64,000 nt of DNA from Bacteroides intestinalis (lineage in GTDB: Bacteria; Bacteroidota; Bacteroidia; Bacteroidales; Bacteroidaceae), in contig NZ_QRZF01000010.1 in the NCBI RefSeq assembly GCF_003464595.1, forward strand, positions 117,102 to 181,101, in the 5' to 3' direction. This document shows positions 20,556 to 29,994 of the stretch, in pieces. The notes beneath the pieces are model-generated. The model saw nothing but the letters and a program-made list of their open reading frames with translations. It searched no databases and was not told where the DNA came from. The translations under genes and the position numbers were made by a program. How positions within the stretch are numbered: the first letter of the stretch is position 1; each line of letters starts with the position of its first letter.

Positions 20556-23078
20556 TTATGCTTTCTTGATGTCCAGTTCTCCTTTTTCTTCGTTCAAAGA
20601 GACAGAAATCGTATCGCCCGTCTGCAATTCAGAAGAAATAATCAATTCCGAAAGTCCATCTTCCAGATAAGTCTGGATGGCACGCTTCAACGGGCGGGCA
20701 CCAAACTGCACATCATATCCTTTAGATGCCATGAACGTCTTGGCTTTAGCATCAATAACAAGCTTATATCCAAGAGATTCTACGCGCTCATACAAGCCTT
20801 TCAACTCGATATCGATAATCTTTTCGATAGCATCCAGCGAAAGCTGATCGAAAGTAATAATCTCGTCGACACGGTTCAGAAACTCAGGGGCAAACGACTT
20901 ATTCAAAGCCTTTTGTATCACGCCGCGTGAATATTCTTTATCATCCGTACGATTTTGGGCGGCAAAACCTACACCACGACCGAAGTCTTTCAATTGACGT
21001 GTACCAATGTTTGAAGTCATGATAACCACTGTATTCTTGAAGTCTACAGTTCTGCCATAACTGTCAGTCAGACGACCTTCATCCATCAGTTGTAACAAGA
21101 TGTTGAATACATCCGGGTGAGCTTTCTCAATCTCGTCCAACAATACGATAGAGTAAGGTTTACGGCGCACTTTCTCTGTCAACTGTCCGCCTTCTTCGTA
21201 TCCTACGTATCCCGGAGGTGCACCAACAAGACGAGAAACGGTAAACTTCTCCATATATTCACTCATATCCACACGTATCAGCGCATCGGCAGAGCCAAAC
21301 ATATATTTCGCCAACTGTTTCGCCAAGTGAGTTTTACCCACACCCGTAGGTCCCAGGAACAAGAATGTTCCGATAGGACGGTTAGGATCTTTCAATCCTA
21401 CACGACTACGCAGAATAGCTTTCGTCACCTTTTCAATAGCTGGATCCTGAGCTATAACTTTAGCTTGCAGCTCTTCTTTCATACCCGCTAACTTAATACC
21501 TTCAGCCTGCGCCATACGCTGTACAGGCACACCGGACATCATAGAAACCACATTCGCAATTTCTTCCTCACCAACTATCTGACGGTCATCTTTTAAGCGA
21601 GCTTCCCATTCAGCCTTCATTTCTTCCAGACGAGCAGAAAACTCTTTCTCATGATCACGGAAGCTGGCAGCAAGTTCGAAATTCTGCGATTTCACCGCAT
21701 CCGCCTTTTGTTGACGGGCTTCTTCAATCAGTTTCTCCTGTTCTTCAATCTCTTTCGGAACAGTAATGTTTGTCAGATGGACGCGCGAACCGGCTTCATC
21801 CAAAGCATCAATAGCCTTATCCGGGAAGTTACGGTCAGTAATGTAGCGGCCTGTCAACTTGACACATGCTTCCAGCGCTTCATCCGTATAAGTCACATTA
21901 TGATGGTCTTCGTACTTCTCTTTGATATTCTTCAATATCTGGAGCGTTTCCTCAGCGGTGGTCGGTTCAACAATCACTTTCTGGAAACGGCGTTCCAAAG
22001 CACCGTCTTTTTCTATATTCTTCCGGTATTCATCAAGGGTAGTGGCACCTATACATTGTATTTCACCACGTGCCAATGCAGGTTTCAACATATTGGCAGC
22101 ATCCATAGAACCGGCAGCTGCTCCGGCACCCACAATCGTGTGAATCTCGTCAATAAACAGAATTACGTTCGGATTCTTCTGCAACTCATTAATGATAGAA
22201 CGAATACGCTCCTCAAACTGTCCGCGATACTTGGTTCCGGCTACTACAGAAGCCATATCAAGCATTACCACACGTTTATCAAACAGAATACGGGATACTT
22301 TCTTCTGAACAATACGTAATGCTAATCCCTCTACAATAGCTGATTTACCTACACCAGGCTCACCTATCAATACCGGATTATTCTTCTTACGACGGCTCAA
22401 TATCTGAGCCAATCGCTCGATTTCACGTTCACGACCTACCACAGGATCCAGTCTACCTTCTTCCGCAGCCCGGGTCATATCCATACCAAAGTTATCCAAT
22501 ACCGGAGTATCATTGGATGGTTTCTTAGACGCTGTTTGCGTAGAAGACTGTGAACTACCACTTTGAGAAGAACGTGAAGACATATTCATTTCATCTTCTT
22601 CCTCATCATCATCTTCCGTAAATCCCATACCTGCGTTAGGGCTGGCTTTCATGGAAAGCTGTTCGAACACTGACTTATAATCTATATTATTTTCTTCCAA
22701 TACCGTAGCGGCCAAATTATTACCGTCTTTCAAGATAGCCAGCAATACATGTTCAGTATCAGCAGTGGCACTCTTCAGCAGACGAGCCTCGAGTATACAC
22801 ATTTTCAATATCTTAGCTGCCATCGGAGACAATGGAATGTCTGCATCGGGCAACAAGTTATCATCTTCAATCTCTTTTAAAAAACCTTCCAGGCGTTTCT
22901 TAACCCTGTTTAGGTCTATATCCAGTTTCTGCAATATTTCTATAGCTTTCCCTCCGCCGTCTCGCAACATGCCGAGTAGAAGATGCTCCGGACCGATATA
23001 TCTATTCTTCAGCCGGTTAGCTTCCTCCTTGCTGTAAGTGATAATGTCAGAAACTCTTTGTGAAAACTGATTATTCAT
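20556..23078 (-). CDS. clpC: ATP-dependent Clp protease ATP-binding subunit ClpC
   Basis: AAA+ unfoldase feeding ClpP, 840 aa. It has the double Clp-N repeat (residues 1-145), a Ser/Gln-rich linker (about 150-190), AAA-1 with Walker A GEPGVGKS, a UVR/coiled middle domain (about 415-500) typical of ClpC rather than ClpA, AAA-2 with Walker A GPTGVGKT and sensor [15 protein letters not shown], and a Clp-D2 small domain. No mcsA, mcsB or ctsR is nearby. It is divergent from gyrA. Confidence 0.96.
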   Translation of the reverse strand: MNNQFSQRVSDIITYSKEEANRLKNRYIGPEHLLLGMLRDGGGKAIEILQKLDIDLNRVKKRLEGFLKEIEDDNLLPDADIPLSPMAAKILKMCILEARLLKSATADTEHVLLAILKDGNNLAATVLEENNIDYKSVFEQLSMKASPNAGMGFTEDDDEEEDEMNMSSRSSQSGSSQSSTQTASKKPSNDTPVLDNFGMDMTRAAEEGRLDPVVGREREIERLAQILSRRKKNNPVLIGEPGVGKSAIVEGLALRIVQKKVSRILFDKRVVMLDMASVVAGTKYRGQFEERIRSIINELQKNPNVILFIDEIHTIVGAGAAAGSMDAANMLKPALARGEIQCIGATTLDEYRKNIEKDGALERRFQKVIVEPTTAEETLQILKNIKEKYEDHHNVTYTDEALEACVKLTGRYITDRNFPDKAIDALDEAGSRVHLTNITVPKEIEEQEKLIEEARQQKADAVKSQNFELAASFRDHEKEFSARLEEMKAEWEARLKDDRQIVGEEEIANVVSMMSGVPVQRMAQAEGIKLAGMKEELQAKVIAQDPAIEKVTKAILRSRVGLKDPNRPIGTFLFLGPTGVGKTHLAKQLAKYMFGSADALIRVDMSEYMEKFTVSRLVGAPPGYVGYEEGGQLTEKVRRKPYSIVLLDEIEKAHPDVFNILLQLMDEGRLTDSYGRTVDFKNTVVIMTSNIGTRQLKDFGRGVGFAAQNRTDDKEYSRGVIQKALNKSFAPEFLNRVDEIITFDQLSLDAIEKIIDIELKGLYERVESLGYKLVIDAKAKTFMASKGYDVQFGARPLKRAIQTYLEDGLSELIISSELQTGDTISVSLNEEKGELDIKKA

Positions 23079-23119
23079 ACTTAATATTCTCCTTCCTTAT
23101 TCTAAGGTGTTACTTAATA

Positions 23120-23127
23120 CAAAGATA
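23120..23127 (-). promoter_or_regulatory. Candidate -7 box for clpC
   Basis: CAAAGATA on the plus strand reads TATCTTTG on the minus strand, 41 bp upstream of the start. No clear -33 element is seen. Confidence 0.45.
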
Positions 23128-23334
23128 CGCATTTATAATTTCCTGTACGTATTTCATCGTTTTATTTATTATTTATATACAAAACCCGTGCCACAGTTTA
23201 ATATCCGTTCACCAGTATCATACTAAAGTGCTTTCATTCTTGGGAAAAAGCTCCTTATTAATACCTTATTTATATATTATAAGAACAAAGTAGGTGAGAG
23301 AATGGTTCTGAAACAAAGTTTATGGGCGAAAACT

Positions 23335-23365
23335 TTTGTATATCGTAAAAAAGCAGTACTTTAGC
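23335..23365 (+). promoter_or_regulatory. Promoter of gyrA
   Basis: TTTG at 23335-23338, a 19-nt spacer and TACTTTAG at 23358-23365 (one mismatch to TAnnTTTG), 46 bp before the gene. The rest of the 333-bp gap to clpC shows no gene. Confidence 0.65.
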
Positions 23366-23411
23366 GTGGTTTTTCATGAACCAAAGTATGTATAATTAAT
23401 AATCTTTTTAA

Positions 23412-25982
23412 ATGCTTGAACAAGACAGAATTATAAAGATTAACATCGAGGAGGAAATGAAGTCATCGTACATTGACTACTCCATGTCGGTCATCGTTTC
23501 GCGTGCCCTTCCGGATGTTAGAGATGGTTTTAAGCCTGTCCACCGTAGAATTCTCTTCGGAATGATGGGACTAGGAAATACGTCTGATAAACCTTATAAA
23601 AAATCAGCCAGAGTTGTAGGTGAAGTATTGGGTAAGTATCACCCGCATGGTGACTCTTCCGTTTACGGTGCATTAGTTCGTATGGCACAGCCTTGGGCAA
23701 TGCGTTACATGGTGGTAGATGGCCAGGGTAACTATGGTTCGGTAGACGGCGATAGCGCAGCAGCTATGCGTTACACCGAGTGTCGCTTGCGCAAGATTGG
23801 TGAAGATATGATGCAAGACCTCGACAAAGAAACCGTTGATATGCAGAGCAACTTCGACGATTCTTTGCAGGAGCCTACCGTTATGCCTACCCGTATTCCA
23901 AACCTTTTGGTAAACGGTGCATCTGGTATTGCTGTAGGTATGGCAACCAATATGCCTACCCACAACCTTTCAGAGGTTATCGATGCTTGCATCGCATACA
24001 TCGAGAACAACGATATCGAGATAGAGGAGTTGATGAACTATGTGAAAGCTCCCGATTTCCCAACAGGAGGATATATATATGGTATGAGTGGCGTACGCGA
24101 GGCATATCTTACTGGTCGCGGTCGCGTTATCATGCGTGCAAGAGCAGAAATTGAAACCAGTTCTACACATGACAAAATTGTCATCACGGAAATCCCGTAT
24201 GGTGTCAATAAGGCGGAACTGATCAAGAATATCGCTGATTTAGCCAATGATAAGAAGATAGAGGGTATCTCCAATGCCAATGATGAGTCTGACCGTGAAG
24301 GTATGCGTATTGTAATTGATATCAAACGTGATGCCAACGCCAGCGTAGTCTTGAATAAACTCTATAAGATGACGTTGTTACAGACTTCTTTCAGTGTGAA
24401 CAACGTAGCATTGGTACACGGGCGTCCCCGTTTGCTGAATCTGAAAGACATGATTAAGTACTTCGTAGAACATCGCCATGAGGTGGTTATCCGTCGTACT
24501 CAATATGACTTGCGTAAGGCTAAAGAACGTGCTCATATATTGGAAGGATTAATCATAGCATCAGATAATATCGATGAAGTAATCCGTATCATCCGTGCCG
24601 CAAAGACACCTAATGATGCCATTGCCGGCTTGATAGAACGCTTCCAATTAACTGAAATTCAGTCTCGTGCCATCGTAGAAATGCGTTTGCGCCAATTGAC
24701 CGGACTGATGCAGGATCAGCTTCACGCTGAATATGAAGAAGTAATGAAGATGATTGCTTATTACGAAGAAATTCTTTCGAATGATGAACTTTGCCGCAAA
24801 GTTATTACCGATGAATTAATTGAAGTAAAAGCTAAATACGGAGATGAACGTCGTTCTGAGATTGTTTACTCATCCGAAGAATTCAATCCGGAAGATTTCT
24901 ATGCAGATGACGAAATGATTATCACCATTTCTCATATGGGCTATATTAAACGTACTCCGTTGAGTGAGTTCCGTGCTCAAAACCGTGGTGGAGTAGGCTC
25001 CAAGGGTACAGATACCCGCGATGCAGACTTCATTGAACACATATATCCGGCAACCATGCACAATACCATGATGTTCTTTACTCAAAAGGGTAAGTGCTAT
25101 TGGCTCAAAGTATATGAAATCCCTGAAGGTACCAAGAATTCCAAGGGACGTGCCATCCAAAACTTGCTGAATATTGATTCAGACGATGCTGTAAATGCAT
25201 ATCTGCGTGTAAAGAACCTTTCTGACACAGACTTCATCAACAGCCATTATGTCTTATTCTGTACCAAGAATGGTGTTATCAAGAAGACATTACTTGAACA
25301 GTATTCCCGCCCTCGCCAGAATGGTGTAAACGCCATTACTATCCGTGAGGACGACCGCGTTATCGAAGTACGTATGACTAACGGTGACAACGAAATTATC
25401 ATTGCCAATCGTAATGGACGTGCTATTCGCTTCCACGAAAGTGCTGTACGCGTTATGGGACGTACTGCAACCGGTGTGCGTGGTATGACGCTTGACGAAG
25501 ACGGGCAAGATGAAGTTGTTGGAATGATTTGCATCAAAGATCCTGAAGCAGAAACCATTATGGTAGTTTCTGAACAAGGCTATGGCAAACGTTCTGATAT
25601 CGAAGACTACCGTAAGACTAATCGTGGCGGTAAGGGTGTTAAGACGATGAATATCACCGATAAAACAGGTAAATTGGTAACAATAAAGTCTGTAACAGAT
25701 GATAATGACTTGATGATTATCAATAAATCTGGTATCACCATTCGTCTGAAAGTTGCTGATGTCCGTATTATGGGCCGTGCTACCCAAGGTGTTCGTCTGA
25801 TCAATCTTGAAAAGAGAAACGATGAGATCGGTTCAGTATGTAAGGTTACATCAGAAAGTATGGAAGATGAAATTCCTGTTGATGATGAAAATTCTCCAAT
25901 TCCGCCTACTATAAATGAAGTAGAAGGAGAGGAGAAAGACTATAACTCTGATAATGAAGCCAATAATGAAGATAAAGAATAG
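23412..25982 (+). CDS. gyrA: DNA gyrase subunit A
   Basis: Breakage-reunion subunit of gyrase, 856 aa. The catalytic tyrosine is Tyr121 in [11 protein letters not shown]. The quinolone pocket reads [10 protein letters not shown], with Ser82 at the E. coli Ser83 position (sensitive-type residue) and Gly86 where E. coli has Asp87. Six C-terminal beta-pinwheel blades follow (GxRGM and [13 protein letters not shown] repeats), including the GyrA-box-like [10 protein letters not shown]. The last 40 residues are strongly acidic. A secreted TPR protein gene starts 31 bp after the stop. Confidence 0.96.
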   Translation: MLEQDRIIKINIEEEMKSSYIDYSMSVIVSRALPDVRDGFKPVHRRILFGMMGLGNTSDKPYKKSARVVGEVLGKYHPHGDSSVYGALVRMAQPWAMRYMVVDGQGNYGSVDGDSAAAMRYTECRLRKIGEDMMQDLDKETVDMQSNFDDSLQEPTVMPTRIPNLLVNGASGIAVGMATNMPTHNLSEVIDACIAYIENNDIEIEELMNYVKAPDFPTGGYIYGMSGVREAYLTGRGRVIMRARAEIETSSTHDKIVITEIPYGVNKAELIKNIADLANDKKIEGISNANDESDREGMRIVIDIKRDANASVVLNKLYKMTLLQTSFSVNNVALVHGRPRLLNLKDMIKYFVEHRHEVVIRRTQYDLRKAKERAHILEGLIIASDNIDEVIRIIRAAKTPNDAIAGLIERFQLTEIQSRAIVEMRLRQLTGLMQDQLHAEYEEVMKMIAYYEEILSNDELCRKVITDELIEVKAKYGDERRSEIVYSSEEFNPEDFYADDEMIITISHMGYIKRTPLSEFRAQNRGGVGSKGTDTRDADFIEHIYPATMHNTMMFFTQKGKCYWLKVYEIPEGTKNSKGRAIQNLLNIDSDDAVNAYLRVKNLSDTDFINSHYVLFCTKNGVIKKTLLEQYSRPRQNGVNAITIREDDRVIEVRMTNGDNEIIIANRNGRAIRFHESAVRVMGRTATGVRGMTLDEDGQDEVVGMICIKDPEAETIMVVSEQGYGKRSDIEDYRKTNRGGKGVKTMNITDKTGKLVTIKSVTDDNDLMIINKSGITIRLKVADVRIMGRATQGVRLINLEKRNDEIGSVCKVTSESMEDEIPVDDENSPIPPTINEVEGEEKDYNSDNEANNEDKE

Positions 25983-26013
25983 ACATAATATTAATTTTAA
26001 TTTTACAACTATC

Positions 26014-27270
26014 ATGAAAAGAGTATTATTTTCAGTGATTTTATTGCTCGCTGCAGGCTTCACTTTCGCTCAAGAAAAGACTGTGAAAGAAGCTAAAAGC
26101 ATTGCGAATGAAGTAAAGCCGAACTTTAATAAGGCCGAACAGCTCATCAATCAAGCCTTGACTAATCCTGAAACAAAGGATAATGCCGACACTTGGGATG
26201 TAGCCGGTTTTATTCAAAAAAGGATTAATGAGGAGGAAATGAAAGACGCATTTTTGAGAAAACCTTATGATACTCTTAAGGTATACAACAGTGCATTAAA
26301 CATGTGTAAGTACTACCTCAAATGTGATGAACTGGCACAGGTTCCAAATGAAAAGGGAAAGATTAAGAACAAGTACAGAAAGGCTAACGCTGCTGCAATT
26401 ATAGCAGAGCGTCCTAACTTGATCAATGGAGGTATTCAATACTATAATTTGGAGAAGAACAAAGAAGCATTAGATTTCTTTGGAACTTACATTGAAATAG
26501 CTCAAAATCCTATGTTTGAAAAGGAAAATTTCCTGCAGACAGATACTATTTTACCACAGATTGCATATTATGCAAGTTTGGCAGCGGCTAAAATGGAAGA
26601 TTACCCTAGCGTTCTGAAATATGCTCCTTATGCACAGAATGATAAGGAAGTAGGTCAGTATGCAATGGAATTCATTTCTACAGCTTTAAAAGCACAAGGT
26701 GATACTGTAAAGTGGGTTGCTTCTTTAAAAGAAGGTTTGCAGAAATACCCTCAACATTCATTCTTCTTCGGTCATTTGATTGATTATTATAGCAATAATA
26801 ATAAATACGATGAAGCTATGCAGTTTGCTGATGACATGTTGGCTAAAGATCCTAATAATACATTCTATCTGTATGTAAAAGGATATCTTTATCATAATAT
26901 GTACACTAACCTGAAAAATGAAAAGAAAGAGCAAGAAGCTGCAGATGCACTCAATAATGCTATCAAGTATTATACTAAGACAACAGAAATAGATCCTAAT
27001 TACGCAGAAGCATTTTCTAATTTAGGTTTGATCTACTGTCTGCAAGCACAAGACTTCTCAGAGAAAGCAACAGCAGATGTAAATGATCCTAAGTATAAAG
27101 AAGATCAGGCAACTTTGAAAGCTTTCTATGAAAAAGCGAAACCTTGCTATGAAAAAGCAAGAGCATTGAAGCCTGACCAAAAAGATTTATGGTTGAATGG
27201 TTTATACCGGGTATACTACAATTTGGATATGGGACCTGAATTCGAAGAAATCGAAAAAATGGTTCAATAA
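26014..27270 (+). CDS. Secreted tetratricopeptide-repeat protein
   Basis: A 418-aa protein. The start chosen is ATG 26014 because it gives a clean signal peptide (MKRVLFSVILLLAAGFTFAQ); the longer frame overlaps gyrA. Several TPR units are visible, clearest at about residues 280-345, where FYLYVKGYLYHNMYT and NYAEAFSNLGLIYCLQAQDF match the helical repeat. TPR proteins bind other proteins; the partner is unknown. Probably co-transcribed with gyrA. Confidence 0.85.
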   Translation: MKRVLFSVILLLAAGFTFAQEKTVKEAKSIANEVKPNFNKAEQLINQALTNPETKDNADTWDVAGFIQKRINEEEMKDAFLRKPYDTLKVYNSALNMCKYYLKCDELAQVPNEKGKIKNKYRKANAAAIIAERPNLINGGIQYYNLEKNKEALDFFGTYIEIAQNPMFEKENFLQTDTILPQIAYYASLAAAKMEDYPSVLKYAPYAQNDKEVGQYAMEFISTALKAQGDTVKWVASLKEGLQKYPQHSFFFGHLIDYYSNNNKYDEAMQFADDMLAKDPNNTFYLYVKGYLYHNMYTNLKNEKKEQEAADALNNAIKYYTKTTEIDPNYAEAFSNLGLIYCLQAQDFSEKATADVNDPKYKEDQATLKAFYEKAKPCYEKARALKPDQKDLWLNGLYRVYYNLDMGPEFEEIEKMVQ

Positions 27271-27290
27271 ACACACCAATAGTTTTTAAT

Positions 27291-27325
27291 AAAAAGCCTA
27301 ATCAACATGGTTGATTAGGCTTTTT
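27291..27325 (+). terminator. Terminator of the gyrA-TPR unit
   Basis: A 16-bp perfect stem (27291-27306 with 27310-27325), a 3-nt loop and a T-rich tail, 20 bp after the stop. Confidence 0.9.
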
Positions 27326-27457
27326 ATTTTTTAGGAGCTTCTTACTAAATACTATTTTTTTATAATAGGGAAGTATAATAATCTGGTCCAATGAATATTA
27401 GCATTGTATATTAAACATAATCCTTATTATTAGTCTAAATTGTTTGCGCTATTTATT

Positions 27458-28588
27458 TTAGCTTGGGCGTCCATAAATAACTAACAGCGGTGTATCGGAA
27501 TGAAAAATCATCTTCCGAGCAATACCTGGATTAAATAAGCGAGAGAATATATTGCGTTTATAAGTAGTCAACGTAATTATATCAATATGATTAGTTTTTA
27601 TGTAATTATCTAAGCTGTTCAAGAAATCATCATTCATCACAACATCATAATGAATTTCCAGGTCCGGATACTGTTTTTGAAAATATTCCTTAATACCACC
27701 TAATTTAATTTCATTCCAAGTATCCTTAACATCTGACAGATGAATCAAAGATACAGAGAAATGAAATGGCTTTAAAGCAGCAATCAAAGAATCGAATGCA
27801 ATTAAATCCCGTTGATCAAAATTGGTGATAAATGCAATACGTTTAGCTTCTGCCAACTGTTTAAATGGAGTATTCTCCGGAATGGCTAAAACTGGTACGC
27901 GGCTTCGCTCAATTACCTCAGCAGTTACACTACCAATTAAATCTATATCTTTCTGATTTTTACCACGAGTCCCCATAATCACAATACGTGGTCGATATTC
28001 CTTCGAATAACGAAGAATTTCCTCTTCTGGAATACCTTCACGCAATACACAACTATATTTTACATTCGGAAACTCTCCTGAAGCTACTTTTGCTTTTACC
28101 TTGTCAGATAAAGTATTTAAATCTTCATGAACTTTTTGTAATATGTTTTTTACATTTTCATCATCTGTTAGCTGATAATTAAAAACGTCTCCATAAGGTA
28201 ATGACGTGGTATAGATTGGTGTAAAATAAACATGAAGCAACACAACTTCCGCTCCCATATTCTGAGCGAAATTAAAACCAAACTCACATGCCTTCATTGA
28301 ATAATTAGAAAAGTCTACAGGAATTAAGACCTTATTACTCTCCTTTTCTACTTTGGGTGACTTCCCTCCCACTACCTCTTCAGAAAGCCAAGCAGAGCTC
28401 TCAGTTATCTTCAATGCACGCGGTAGATCGCTTTCTTTTATACGTAAGCGCACACCTGAAGACACTACAGGTTGTATTTGATTTACATTATGAATATAGG
28501 TTTCAATACCTTCATTTTCAAGCACATTCTTCAATATCTGAGCTTTTGCATAAGTCAGAATAGCTAAGGTTACTAACTTGTCTTCCAT
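27458..28588 (-). CDS. Tandem universal stress protein with N-terminal DUF2007-like domain
   Basis: A 376-aa cytosolic protein. The start taken is ATG 28588 rather than a TTG two codons upstream. Residues 1-70 (LAILTYAKAQILKNVLENEG and VRLRIKESDLPRALKI) look like the small DUF2007 fold. Two UspA domains follow. The first begins VLIPVDFSNYSMKACEFGF and ends with the nucleotide-loop-like IVIMGTRGKNQKDIDLIGS; the second starts at AKRIAFITNFDQRD and is more diverged. Role in stress survival is inferred from family. Confidence 0.88.
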   Translation of the reverse strand: MEDKLVTLAILTYAKAQILKNVLENEGIETYIHNVNQIQPVVSSGVRLRIKESDLPRALKITESSAWLSEEVVGGKSPKVEKESNKVLIPVDFSNYSMKACEFGFNFAQNMGAEVVLLHVYFTPIYTTSLPYGDVFNYQLTDDENVKNILQKVHEDLNTLSDKVKAKVASGEFPNVKYSCVLREGIPEEEILRYSKEYRPRIVIMGTRGKNQKDIDLIGSVTAEVIERSRVPVLAIPENTPFKQLAEAKRIAFITNFDQRDLIAFDSLIAALKPFHFSVSLIHLSDVKDTWNEIKLGGIKEYFQKQYPDLEIHYDVVMNDDFLNSLDNYIKTNHIDIITLTTYKRNIFSRLFNPGIARKMIFHSDTPLLVIYGRPS

Positions 28589-28621
28589 AATCAACTGTTT
28601 TTACTTTATAAACAAATAAGA

Positions 28622-28652
28622 AATCCCAATTGTTTGTCTATCAATTGGGATT
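28622..28652 (-). terminator. Terminator of the small DNA-binding protein gene
   Basis: AATCCCAATTG (28622-28632) and its complement (28642-28652) form an 11-bp stem with a 9-nt loop, followed on the minus strand by a T-rich stretch. Confidence 0.7.
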
Positions 28653-28671
28653 CATTTATAACTTTCTTTTC

Positions 28672-28944
28672 TTAAGCTCGAACAGGCTCAGCACTGGCAT
28701 TCATTTCATCTAGAATTTTTAGAGCTCTATCAAGGACGGTAGTATCATCCAACATAACCAAACCACCATCCGGACCAGGTTCTAAATGTATCCCAACACT
28801 CTTACCCTCCTTAAAATTGTGACCGCCAAAAAAATTTCTAACTGTATCGACGTTCAATCCGAGCTCATCGGCTATTCTATGCATACTACCAGTAGGTAAT
28901 GAATCTTTAATTCTGCGAAGTTCATTAAATGTTATTGTTCTCAT
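28672..28944 (-). CDS. Small helix-turn-helix-like DNA-binding protein
   Basis: A 90-aa protein starting at ATG 28944 (MRTITFNELRRIKDSLP). Residues 18-38 (SMHRIADELGLNVDTVRNFF) read as a helix-turn-helix, followed by a Gly-rich strand segment (GIHLEPGPDGGLVMLDD) and a C-terminal helix. Similar small proteins are conserved in Bacteroides, but I know of no defined function. It precedes the stress-protein gene on the same strand, with a terminator between. Confidence 0.7.
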   Translation of the reverse strand: MRTITFNELRRIKDSLPTGSMHRIADELGLNVDTVRNFFGGHNFKEGKSVGIHLEPGPDGGLVMLDDTTVLDRALKILDEMNASAEPVRA

Positions 28945-29052
28945 ATTTATAAATTTAATGGTTAATAACTCTGTGAGTTTCACTTATCACGCTATAAACT
29001 TAAGGAAAAAAAAAGATAAAACAAACTATTTCGGTGTCTTTTTTACAAAAAT

Positions 29053-29104
29053 AAAGAAGCCTATCAAAAGGAGATTTGTATTTTCCCTTTCAACAGGCTT
29101 CTTT
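29053..29104 (-). terminator. Terminator of the bat operon
   Basis: AAAGAAGCCT (29053-29062) pairs with AGGCTTCTTT (29095-29104), and the inner AAAAGG/CCTTTc extends the stem. It lies 38 bp after the last bat gene. Confidence 0.65.
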
Positions 29105-29142
29105 CTATTATTAACTATCTTATTATGAAAGAATTATATCTA

Positions 29143-29979
29143 TCAGATAACTTCAACAGATGACGCAGGTACCCATCCTACTTTACCATCCTCTAAGCGG
29201 ATTTCTTTCCATTCACGCATGGAGTTATCTTTAATTTCAACCTTCCGTCCCTCATGCAATATGAACAAACTGGTGCCACTTTCACTCGGAGTACTACGTA
29301 CTGTTACACTTGGAGTTAGTACGATAGCATTGTTACGATTCAATAGCTCATTTTTTTGTTGAAAAGCAAAGACATTCGCTAATAAAACTAACACCAGAAA
29401 TACTATCCCTGCAATAAATCCTATTTTCTTCCACACGATTTGCTTGGAAAAGAAGAAGAAGTAAAGAGATGCAAGCAACAAAAAGAAACAAACGACGCCT
29501 ACCTTTGCCCAAGCATCCACACTCAAACAATTAATCAATGATTTCGTCCAAGATACAAAGAAAACCTCGGGTACGGGAATCACTTTATCAATTGTTTTTG
29601 CACGAGCAATCTCCAAATTAGCCCGAATATCAGCATTGCCTGGCTGTATTAAAAGTGCACGCTCATAATTTAAAATGGCTTTTGCTATATCACCGGCCTT
29701 ATAGTAGCTATTTCCTAAGTTATAGTATACCTCAGCCGCTTCTCCTTCTTTCAGCAGAGCTTCATATATCTGAATAGCAGAGGCATAATCATTCTTCACA
29801 TATGCGCTATCCCCTTCTGCTTTTGTCACACTATTCTCTTGCGCAGCAGCCGAGAATTCAGTGTGTGAACCTATTGTTACCGAATCATTCGCTTGTTGTA
29901 ATGTATCCGATGCAGTCTGTCCAGAAGAGGTCAATGCCATTAACAGGCCAACAAAAGTAAAAAACAGTATTTTTTTCAT
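29143..29979 (-). CDS. batE: BatE: TPR and SH3-domain membrane protein
   Basis: Last gene of the bat operon, 278 aa from the second of two adjacent ATG codons. That ATG has AGGAGG 7 nt upstream, a strong ribosome site that is unusual for Bacteroides. Signal peptide (about 1-20), three TPR helices pairs (about 55-130, AAEVYYNLGNSYYKAGDIAKAI), two transmembrane segments (about 155-205), and a C-terminal bacterial SH3 domain (about 220-278, VTVRSTPSESGTSLFILHEG to GWVPASSVEVI). The operon is tied to oxygen tolerance in B. fragilis; BatE's mechanism is unknown. Confidence 0.9.
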   Translation of the reverse strand: MKKILFFTFVGLLMALTSSGQTASDTLQQANDSVTIGSHTEFSAAAQENSVTKAEGDSAYVKNDYASAIQIYEALLKEGEAAEVYYNLGNSYYKAGDIAKAILNYERALLIQPGNADIRANLEIARAKTIDKVIPVPEVFFVSWTKSLINCLSVDAWAKVGVVCFFLLLASLYFFFFSKQIVWKKIGFIAGIVFLVLVLLANVFAFQQKNELLNRNNAIVLTPSVTVRSTPSESGTSLFILHEGRKVEIKDNSMREWKEIRLEDGKVGWVPASSVEVI

Positions 29980-29986
29980 CATATAA

Positions 29987-29992
29987 CCTCCT
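29987..29992 (-). promoter_or_regulatory. Strong Shine-Dalgarno site before batE
   Basis: CCTCCT on the plus strand gives AGGAGG on the minus strand, 7 nt from the second ATG and only 4 nt from the first. Bacteroides genes seldom use such sites; here it favours ATG 29979. Confidence 0.6.
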
Positions 29993-29994
29993 AA

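Noticed and set aside
21651..22319. 222-aa open frame antisense to clpC
   Set aside because: It mirrors the coding strand of a clear ClpC gene, with Phe/Ile/Leu-rich composition typical of antisense frames, and shows no domain or promoter.
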